A model generated the notes under the pieces. The model was not told the origin of the DNA. It saw only the letters and a list, made by a program, of their open reading frames with translations, and searched no databases. Position numbers and translations under genes: made by a program. Source: Alligator mississippiensis (taxonomy: Eukaryota; Chordata; Crocodylia; Alligatoridae). Taken from it: DNA of 64,000 bases. How positions within the stretch are numbered: position 1 is the first letter of the stretch; every line of letters begins with the position of its first letter. The stretch lies in contig NC_081836.1 of NCBI RefSeq assembly GCF_030867095.1, positions 30,826,338 through 30,890,337 of the forward strand, written 5' to 3'. Shown here in pieces: positions 35,850-46,400 of the stretch.

Positions 35850-36150
35850 CTGGGCTGCATTCACACGAGTGCACATGTGCATTTTTGAGGCACCTCAAAG
35901 GCTTTTGAGGTGCTGCAAAACGCACCAGCCACACGTAATTTGGCTCTCCATGCTGCATATCTGCAGCGCAGCGCCAAATTTAGATACCAGGAAATTCTGG
36001 TATATTAAAAAATACGCAGGGGGAAAAAAGCACTTGTACTACCTGATACTGGAGCCTGGCTGGCCAAAGCTCCATGAGCCTGGATCACTACTGCTAGAGG
36101 CCCTCAGGACCCCAGGTAAGGCTGCTGTTGTAGCAGAAAGCCCCTTTTCC
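35850..36150. repeat. Repeat-like segment with two adjacent hairpins
   Basis: The first hairpin has 10-bp perfect arms gcacctcaaa (35890-35899) and tttgaggtgc (35904-35913). The second pairs aatttggc (35937-35944) with gccaaatt (35973-35980). The agggggaaaaaagcac block downstream (about 36018) recurs as its complement at about 37298-37313. It is probably a mobile-element remnant. Confidence 0.5.
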
Positions 36151-36409
36151 TCTTGCCTGCAGTTGCTCTCCCCTACTTGGATATGTTTTTCCTCTTCTAC
36201 CTTTTCTTCCTTCCTTCCTCTTTCTTTCACTTTAAGATAAGGAATTGTGTTTTGAAATTTGTGTGTGTGCATTTTGTATCTCCCCTTGTAGTTTGGTATT
36301 TTTATCTATTTGTGTGCCATGGCATTTGTAGCTTATATTTTATACTCCTCACCTTTCAACTTTCAACTGAATATGTTTAGTTTCGTAAGTAAATTATACA
36401 TTGTAACAA

Positions 36410-37180
36410 TGTTAACAAGGGCAGGAATCAAACTGCCCTTCCCTGTATTAGGCTGGCCTCTGAAAGAGTGAGTGAATCAGTGATTGAATGTGTAACATAG
36501 TAGCAGGCAGCAATTATCACCTGGAAGCTGCAGATCAACTGGAAGAACTCAATAGAAGACAATGTAACAACTGGGAAATCTCCAAACCTCACTGATCAAG
36601 GGCTAGAAGCCCTGGCCTGAGTTAATCAACGCCAGAGACCAACTTTTGGGCTGAATATCTCCAGATCGACCACTTCCAGAGCCCTATTCTAAATTCAACA
36701 ACGGACTCCCAAACCTGCACATACATGCGGACGACCCCTGGGGCTGACAGATGCTGTCCAGTAGCCACCGGGGGGGGGGAGAAGTCCCACGAGGGTCAAT
36801 GACCCCTGGATTGGGCAAACCTGAAAACTGGGGAGTCACCAAAGTCTGCCAGGGACAGATAAAAGGCAGTGAAAAGTGACCCTCAGTGGCACCCTCTTGA
36901 TCTCGATCTCCAACTCGACCAGACCTGTCTGGCCAGAAGGACAAGCCGGCAACCCCCTTCTGAAAGATAACACCACGGTGAAAGAAGCCTCAACGACAGA
37001 CTCCAGCGCTTGTAGGATAGGTATACCTGACTCTGTAGCCTGCTACTGTGTGTGTGCATGTATGTGCACGTGTGTGTGTGTGTGTGTGGGGACCAGCCCC
37101 AAGGTTTATGATTACAGTGTTTCAATCCGCCTAATAAACTAGAATTTTAAGGATCCCGAGTTGGACATTTGTAGCCAACA
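36410..37180 (+). mobile_element. Solo-LTR-like element, copy B
   Basis: This is the better preserved relative of 8721-9449. It begins tgttaacaagg and ends tttgtagccaaca. It carries an ataaaagg box (36859-36866), gtgaccctcagtggcaccct, a GT-rich run (37067-37088) and AATAAA (37133-37138) 42 nt before the CA end. The layout is that of an LTR with U3 promoter, R and poly(A) signal. No internal retroviral genes flank it. It lies just downstream of the EEF2KMT stop in antisense orientation to that gene. Confidence 0.6.
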
Positions 37181-37380
37181 CCGGAACAGCCCAGGTGCTG
37201 GCCCCAGCCTCCCCTACCCCACCCAGAGCATTTTCCTCACACTAATCCCATATATTGGGGCTTTTTGCTGGGGCAAAAAGCAGTGGCACGAATTCGTGCT
37301 CTTTTTTCCCCCGTGGCAACTGCATGCTCCTGCTTGTGGGGACATAATGCTAGGTTTTTTCAAGTTTAATCTGTTAACTC
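37181..37380. repeat. Hairpin-containing repeat remnant downstream of EEF2KMT
   Basis: ggggctttttgctg/gcaaaaagcagtgg and agcac..gtgct pairing around cacgaattcgtg (37288-37299, itself a perfect palindrome) make a compact hairpin. The cttttttcccccg block is the complement of part of 35850-36150, suggesting the same family flanks the LTR. Confidence 0.4.
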
Positions 37381-37398
37381 CTAGCAATAACACTGGGT

Positions 37399-37499
37399 TT
37401 ATAAAAGTAATTGTAGAATAGTGATGTCTGAATGTGTGTCATATGGGAACAGGTTCTTCTTCTCAGTAGGAATGACATGCCATCCAATCCCAACTTTAC
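37399..37499 (-). CDS. EEF2KMT: EEF2KMT terminal coding exon 8 with stop
   Basis: The acceptor is cctttctag. Two bases finish a Gly codon, then 32 residues follow, including GIGWHVIPTEKKNLFPYDTH, ending LQLLL and TAA at 37401-37399. Human ends GIRWEVEPRHEQKLFPYEEH and onward. I could not assign the poly(A) site: repeats start almost immediately downstream. Confidence 0.92.
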
Positions 37500-40400
37500 C
37501 TAGAAAGGAAAACAGAAAGAAATGCGATAAATGCTTTTGCTAATAAGATTCAAGATATAGATTTGGCAGTGTGCCCAATCCTGTAATAATGAGTTTTTAA
37601 TAGGCAGTGAAAGCAAGGGACTGATAAGTATCCAGGGTATGTGCTTAAAAAAGAAAAATCTTAATATGTTTGTGCCATACATGCAGCACAATTTTGTTCA
37701 TTAACCACTTGACTAAATACCTTCTGTTCATCTTTGTATGCCACAGAAGTCTGAATTTTGAGGCCACACATTTTCCCTCAGCACTACTGAATCTATTCCC
37801 CTTTATTTAAATAACTATTAAACAAAAACCTCAGTTTCAGGCCTCATCTGAGCTATTGCTGATAAAACACTAGAGCATAGAGATGATCTTTTGTTACTAA
37901 CTGCCATATTCCCTTTGTTAAGGATCACTTGTCTTGCAACTCGCCTCAAGCAGGCAGTACAGTACATTGTCTAGTAAACATTGACAGTATAGTAAATGCC
38001 AGATACAAGAAGACACATCTGCATCCTGAAAGCTTACCCATGTGGATAGACCACTACTCTGATCCATTGGGATCTGTTAAAAAATGTAGGAATAAGGGTT
38101 TAAGAGACAGTAGTCACAATCAAGGACTGCTCTGTTCATCTCTAACATGCTAAGAAACTGGAAAGGAGTCCACATTCCAGTGAATTTAACCAGCAAGACA
38201 CCTACCAAGTTCAGTCTGGAACAGATGATATGTGTCTGGATTACGAATCGTGAAGGCAATGTAGATTTCGGGATTTTTTCCATTGGCTTTGGAAGCAGAA
38301 AGCTTTTGTAGTACGCCAATTAGGGATAAAGTTACCTCTGGGTCATAGACCACATCTACACAAAAAGGAGAGGGTTCAATAGTTAAAAAAAAAAAATCCA
38401 GATACATGCTCCTTTTTATAGGTTGAAACAGAACTGATAGAAGTCTACATTGCAACATCTTATTATAAAGGATTGAACTTAACCATAATTCTGCTTGAGT
38501 AATTTCCTAATGGTGGAAACCGTTTCTTCAATGTAACATTTTCTGTATTTCAGGGGAAGTTGTAGTGGTACAGTTCAGGGCTATGATTCAGCCACCTCTT
38601 AGTCTTTTTGTAATGACCTTTGTTCACTAAGCTTTGGTAGTTTGACTCTGATTCTGAACACCTGCAACATGCAAAGGGGTCATACAGAAGCCAATACATG
38701 ATTATGGATCACTGATGAAAAAGATCATCACTGCCTTAGTGTAGCACGTTATCTAGAAAACAGAGTATGATACTTAATCCTCAGTTTTGGACCTTTTCCC
38801 TTTGGTTGTTATAGGCTATTGAACACTTTCAATGCCCTATGTAATAGACAGGATTCGTATGTGTGTGTGGAATGTACTTGTATGACAATAGATTCGAAGC
38901 ATCGCATTGCAGGCTTCCTCACCTGAACTCTCAGGCAGTTAGTTTGCTTAGTCACAAAATATGGAGGAAATGTTGCCACTGCTTACAGTTATGCAGTTTC
39001 GATATGGTTAGTCTGTATTATTAGGCTTTCTGCGATTGTATTTTCCTGCATACAACACCTTTCTCATCCACATCAGCCCCCCAAATCAGCTATTTTCTTT
39101 ACTGGAAAAAAAATCCTGTTGTGCATGCAATGCCACTGCCCGGATGGTTGCTGCTTGTTTCTAGCTTGGCAAGCTGAATGGTTGAAGTCTAGTCTTAATC
39201 CTCTTGAAGCCAGAGTTAATGGCTGACTGCTGTAGTTTGTGTCTGAAGCAACAAATGAGCTACTGGTAGTATCTTGTTGTTTCCACATTACAAGTCTCAT
39301 CACTTTTTATTTACAGGAACTTTGTGTTTTATTTGTGGGGGCATGTTGTATGTAAGAAAATGCAGCAAACTCTTCAAGCTAACTAGATAAATAAGAGCCG
39401 TAAAAGAAACATTACCTTAATGCACATGAATCTGTCTAAAAATGACAGCCATGCCAATTGGTGCCATTTAGGGCTCTGGATGATGTAGAGTTCGCCTCCA
39501 GTTTTAAGAGGAGGAGAAATTATAAAAAAGAAACATGATTTATTTTTCAATGAGCAGTAAACAATTGTTGAATATTGGGCTGAAGACAGGATGGTAAAAT
39601 TAAGTACAAATTAATGTGTTGCATACTGTCATGCTTTGTGCACTGAGGTATGATTGGTAGATTGATCATCTGGACTAGGTAAAGTTCTATACTTTATGTA
39701 TGTTTATTTTTATTATTATTTTCATTATTTGTATTACATTATCCCTTAACAAAGTGACCAAGAATGTCTTGTACCTGCTGCAATGACAACATCTGGATGA
39801 AGTTCCCAAAGCTGCTCTTGTGTAACTGATTCCCAATCAAGTTCTGCAACAGCTACTTTTGGTCCTTGGAAACCCACTCTTTTGGCTGTTTGGTCTCTAG
39901 ATTGCATTTTGGTGCAGTTCATGTCTTCGGATTCCAAAACAAAGCCATTCAAGTAGATATTTTCTTTCAGTTGCTCAAGGACACACTGATGATAGTCACT
40001 AAATATATATGCCTTTGGATTACAGGCTTTGGAGATTACTATTCCTGTGAGGCCAATTCCACTTCCTAGTTCCAAGACTGTCCTGAAGGTTGATGGAGTA
40101 AAATAAGAATTTTACTGGGCTGGGAAACTAAACAACAGCCAATTATGAAATTTGAAAAACAAGACACGTACCCTTCAAAAAGAAAAATCAGATAGTTTAC
40201 TCCAGGATTAATGGAACAGTTTCTATCCTAATTCTAAGTGCTAGGAGTAAGAAATCCATTTTTATAATTATAATTGAATCTCAATAAATAGGGGAGTGAA
40301 AAGCTGTATAAAACCAACGTCTCCTGAAGCTCAGAACAATATTACTACCTGCAGATGGTCATATTTAAATGCTCTCCTTTTTAAGTTTTGTGTTATGATC

Positions 40401-43400
40401 CTAACTATATCTCCTTGGACCACCCTAAGCAACTCTTCCCCCCCAAAAAACTGGATGTCCTTGATCCTGTATTTGGGGGGTGGGGGGGGTTACTACTACT
40501 ACTACTAAAAAAGTCAGATGGAGTCTAATACTACAGGCTGCATATGATCTGATATTTGCCAAAGGGGAAACTACTTCTGTGTGACCTAGCAATGGAGACA
40601 AAATTCTTCCCCTAGCTGATCTCTTACTTGAATGCTCACTGTCAAACTGACTGACTGCCAGATTTGGGTTGGGAAGAAACTTTCCCCAGGTCAGATTGGC
40701 AGAGTCCTTGTACGCAGTGGGTTGCTGTCTTCTGCAGCATGAACTATGGGTCGCTCACTAGGATCATCTGAATGTAACTCATGTAATCAATTCCCCGTGT
40801 TGCAGGGGCCCATGGTGGAGGTATCTTGAACTCTCCTGTTTTTTGTCTGGGGCGCACACTTAATCTCCTGAGGGCTGAAATGCTTTAGTCTAATTCAATT
40901 GTTGGGCTCAATAGGTGATATTTAATGACCTGTAATGGAGAGAAGGTCAGACTAGACTATCTAAAGATCCATTCTGGCCTTAAACTCAATGAAACTATGA
41001 ACTCTCGTGTATCAAAGCTCAGCTGTTATACCCTAATGACAAAAAAGAGCAGCAGTTAGTCCATTAATGCTTCACTTCAGCAATAAAGGCAAATCACAGA
41101 AAAAATAAATGGGAGACAGAGTGGCTTAGCAACAAAATCAGAATTCTTGGTTTCTAGTCTCTATAATGCCATAAGCAAGTCTTTTTCTTTTCTATGTGCC
41201 TCAGCTAAACCATCAGCAAAACTAGAAAATATGTATGCACTGCTTCCTGGGAGCTATGTTGAGTACAATTCACTAGTGAAGTGCTCTAAGATGTTCAGAT
41301 GAAAGATGGAAGTATTTTATGAACCTCTTATTACTGATGATTTGAACGTGTTTTAAGGGAAGTTGGAATCCTACTAAGTTTTCTCAATATCTGGGTTGGA
41401 TTATTTTGTCTAGGACTTAATATTATGGATTTCTATAGGTTTTAAACTTTTTATTTTTTTTGGTGCAATGTAAAATTATGCTCAAGTAACTCATTTTCAA
41501 TATAAGTGAAAACATTTAAGTCAGCTCTGTCTTCTCGGCTTTCTACCTGCAATTTTACAGGTATGTAGGAATCCATTACCTGTTATTGAGAACTGTAGAA
41601 TTCTCTATTGCCCATTCAGCAAGATAAAGGGCAGCATCCCATGTGACAAGTCCTGTGGTTCCCTGTGAGATAATTGCCACAGTCTCTGAAAGTGTAATAG
41701 ATTCTCCTGTGGGCTGAAAGGGAAAAACGAAGCATCAGCATAAGCAGCATATCATTTATTTTAAAATCAATATTAACATCTAGAAAAAGGCAAGAAGTAC
41801 TTTCTTCCTAGGCTTTCTGGGCTTTATTTTTAAGCCCGTTATGGCTCAGTTTAAATGATAAAACAGACTTGTAACAATGAAGACATCATTAGCTTTTTAC
41901 CAGTAAGTAGCTCTTATAACAGTGGGTAGATTCTTCTTTAAATAAAGTATCTGCTAGTGCTTCATATAATTCATCTAAGGGTTCTGCTGCTGTAGACTCA
42001 TGCTGTGTGAAAGAACAGTGGAGAATTTCAGATCCCTGGGTATTTTATTTAAACGCAGACAATAAGTGCATAGTTGAATGCCATTTTAGTTTATCCTTGG
42101 GCATAATATTTGCATTTAATGCTACTTTTTGTTATAATAAACAATCATTTCAGCCTGGGCCAATGTTGTCAAAAAAGTGTATGTTCAAACTATTTTTAAG
42201 AACTGGTCCAGCAGAGAGAACCACATTAAAAGATGGGGAAAAAAATGAAATACCAAGCAATATACAAACCAAAGACTACCTTTTTAATGAGTTCAGCTAA
42301 AAAGCATCTTCTGTACTTCACAGAAGGGGGATATTTCATGCTTAAGGGGTGAAGAATAGTCTGAAATGATAAAATGCAAATTGCAGAATAACCAACTGTC
42401 AGCTGAGCATTTTGTTAGAAGCACTGAAGGAACAGAACATGAACAGTGACTACTATTCACTTCTGTCCCCTGAGAAGCACAGTGCTTTCAATTTTCAGCC
42501 AAGAGATTTCACTTAAAAAATACACACCAGTATCAACTCGGTTAGGTCACAGTTCTGAGGAAGCCTATGTATGTTCCACTTGGCTCCTTTAAAAATAAAC
42601 ACTAAAATGGAGAGGAAATCTAATCTGGCTCTTTCCTCTGCATGGTTTTGTTGGGTATTTTTTTTTTTAACTTTCCAGTTTGCCAGACTGGGCCCTATAT
42701 ATAAACTCTACATAAAGCATGATATACTCCACAATGGTGCCATGAAACAGTCTCCAGGCAAAATCATGCCCTCTCTTTTTCAAATCCTGCTAATGTTCAC
42801 TCAGTAAGTGTTAGGCTGGTCCTCAGGAAAAGAGCAGTTGGAAAGAAGGGTTCTGATGCTCTTAACTGCCCCTAGCAAATATTGGTAAGTTATAATAAAC
42901 CACTTTCCTGGCTGAATTTGTTCCTCAAGTTATTCTTATAACACCATGGGTATATGAGATGGCATAGGATGACTTGCTTATAACGAGAAATTGTGTGTTT
43001 GCAATGGCTTGGTGGATCTTAACTCCAAATCCATACTTTCCACTTGTGTAAACATCTCAATCGGGAATTCTACATATGCAAGAAGTATAAAACAAAAGAC
43101 CTGATGTTCTCTGTGCTCCCAGAGCCGGGAACAGTTTCGTGGAGTCTTGTTAGTTTCTACTGGGCATAAACAGTGATTTAAATGTATATTTGAATTCATT
43201 TATCATTAATTCTAGATCTGAATCAAATCCATCACAAGGGTGATGTCAAGGTGGGTGTCTGCTACAGAGGAGGACAATGAGGAGGCTGTCTTCAAACAGT
43301 GAGCAAGTTTTCCTGATCACAGGCCCTGGTTCTTAGGGGGGACTTCAGTCACCCTGATATCTGCTGGGCGAGCAATACATCAGTGCACAGGCAATCCAGG

Positions 43401-46400
43401 AAGCTTTTGAAGAATATTGGGGACAACTTCCTGGTGCGAGTACTGGAGAGGTCAACTAGGGGTCATCATCTTCTTGACCTGTAGCTCACAAATGGGGAAG
43501 ACTTGGTGGAGAATGAAGATGTGGATGCCTACCTAGACAGCAAAGACCAAGAGATGATTGAATTCAGGATGCTGAGGAAAGAAAGGAAGGAGAGCAGGAC
43601 TGGGCCCTGGACTTCAGAAAAGTAGACTTTGACTGACTCAGGGAACTTATGGGCAGGATCCTCTGCAAGGCCTGTCCTGAGGGGGAAAGGAGTCCAAGAG
43701 AGTTGGTTGTATCTTAAAGAAACCTTACTGAGGGGGCAGGAATGAGCCATCCTGATGCACAGGAAGACTAGCAAGTGTGGCAGAAGACCAGCTTGGCTTA
43801 GCAGGGATCACTTGAGTAAGCTAAAACACAAAAAGGAAGCTTACAAGAAGTGAAAACTTGGACAAACAATTGGGGAGGAGTATAAGAGTACTGGTCGGGT
43901 ATGCAGGGATGAAGTTGGGAAGGCCAAAGCTCAACTGGAGTTGCAGCTAGCAACGGACATGAAGGATAACAAGAAGGGCTTCTACAAGTATGTCAGCAAG
44001 AAGATAACTACCAGGGAAAGTGTGGATCTCTTACTAAATGGGGGAGGCAACCTAGTGACAGAGGATGCAGAAAGGGCTGAAGTATTCAATGCCTCTTTCA
44101 CCTTTGTTTTCAGAGGCAAGTAATTTCCCAGACTACTGCAACTGGCAGCAGTTTGGGGAGTAGGTGACCAGTTGACTGTAGTGAAAGGACAGGTTAGGGA
44201 ATATTTAGAAAAGTTGGATGTCTGCAATTCCATGGGGCCAGACAGGATGCACACAAGGGTGCTGAGGGAGTTGGCTGATGTGACTGCAGAGTCGCTGGCC
44301 ATTATCTTTGAAAACTTGTGGTGACTCAGGGAGGTCCCAGATGATTGGAAAAGGGCAAATATAGGACATTTATACACTTGCTACAGGAGGCAGGGATGGG
44401 GAGGTGCTTTAATTAGTGCAGCTCGGAGAGTGGCACCAATTAAAAGTGTCCAAAGTGTCACATGTATAAGCATCCCCATGCTGAAAAATGGTGGTGGGGA
44501 GCTTTAAACTAAAGCTCATCGAACCAGCTTTAAAGCACACCCCAGCAGACTTGATTAAGTGAATCAGCTCCACGCTGTAATTACAGCATGTTGGAGCAGC
44601 CTCCCTGCATGAGTATTGGAGCCCATAGTGCTCATCTCTAAGAAGGGGAAGAAGGAGGATCCGGGGAACCACAGCCTGGTCAGCTTCACCTCAGTCCATG
44701 GAAAAATCATGGAGCAGTCCCTCAAGGAATCCATGTCTAAGCACTTGGAGATGGTGATTGGGAACAGTCAGCATGGATTCACTAACAGCAAGTCATGCCT
44801 GTCCAACCTGTTTGCCTTCTGTGTTGAGATGACTGGCTCTGTGAATGAGTGGAGACCAGTGGATGTGGTAAGCCTTGCTAAAGTGAAGGCATCTAATACG
44901 GTTTCCCATGACATTCTCACAAGCAAGCTAAGGAAGTACAGGCTGGATGAACAGACTGTAAGGTGGATAGAAAACTGGCTGCAGTGTTGGGCTCAGACAT
45001 AAAGCCATTGATTACTACCCTCTATCTGGCAGCCAGTATCAAGTGGAGTGCCCCAGGAGTTGGTCCTGGGGTGAGTTTTGTTCAGTGTCTTCATCAAGGA
45101 CCTGTAAGATGGCATAGAGTGCACCCTTAGCAAATGTGCACGTGATAGACGGCAAGCTGTGGGGAGTAGAAGATGCACTTGATAGCAAAGCTAGGATTTG
45201 GAAAGACTTAGACAAATTGGAGGATCAGATAAAAAGAAATGTCATGAGGTTCAATAAGGACAAGTGCAAAGTCCTGCACTTAGGATGGAACAATCCCATG
45301 TACTGGTATAGGCTGGGGACTAACTAGCTAAGCAGCTGCTCTACAGAAATGGACCTGGGGGTTACACTGGACAATAAATTGAATATGAGGCAGCAGTTGC
45401 CAAGAACACTAACAGTAGGAACATTGCCAAGAGTGTTGCCCTTCTGTTTTGGTGCTGGTGAGGCCATATCTGGAGTACTGTGTCTAGTTTAGGACTCCCC
45501 ATTACAGAAAGTATGTGGACAAATTGGAGAGTGCAGCAGAGGGCAATGAAAATTGTTAGGGGGCTGGGTAACAGGACTTATGAGGAAAGGCTGCAGGAAC
45601 TGGTCTTAGTCTAGAGAAGACTGAGAGGGGACTTAATAGCAGCCTTCAACTCCCAGAAGGATGCTTCCAAAGAGTATGGAGCCAGACTGTTCTCAGCGGT
45701 GGAAGATGACAGAACGAAGAGCAATGGTCTTAAGTTGCAGGAAGGGAAATTTAGGTTAGATATTAGGAAAAACTCTTGCTAGGAAGGCAGTAAATGCTGG
45801 AACAGGCTACTTAAAGAGGCTGTGGAAACTCCATCCTTGGATGATGGTAAGACCTGACTGGACAAAGCCTTGGCTGGGATGATACAGTTGGGGATGGTCC
45901 TGCTTTTAGCAGAGGGTTGGATTAGATTATCTTCTGGGGTCCCTTCAACCCCTAATTTTATATGATTTTGAACTTTTTGGTCTTTTTTAAGTTACCATTT
46001 AAAAGGGTACAATCATAGGTCACTTCCAACCCTAATTTTCCTCAGGAGGCCATGTAATCCAACCCCCTGCTCAAAGCAGGACCATTACTAGATCAACCCA
46101 GCCAGGGGTTCTGTCAAGCCAGGCTTTAAAAACCTCCAAGAATGGAGATTCCACAACCTCTTTGGGTAGCCTGTTCCAGCACTTCAGTGAAAAGATTATT
46201 TCTACTTCTGTTATACCAAGAAGCTTTTTAACTTTGTGATTAGTTCTAGTCTGCTGTGTGGTACACATTTTAAATGTGAAGATATAAAATTAACACATTT
46301 TACCTTTTGCAAAATATCCAGCAGGAACAGGGAATCTGAATTCTTTAATTTTTGTTCAAGGTCCTAAACAAAAGGAGAGACGAGAACATTGAGGAAAAAT

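Noticed and set aside
35643..35882. A 79-codon open frame downstream of EEF2KMT on the - strand, considered as a terminal exon
   Set aside because: EEF2KMT already ends at 37399 with matching C-terminal residues, and this frame shows no similarity to it.
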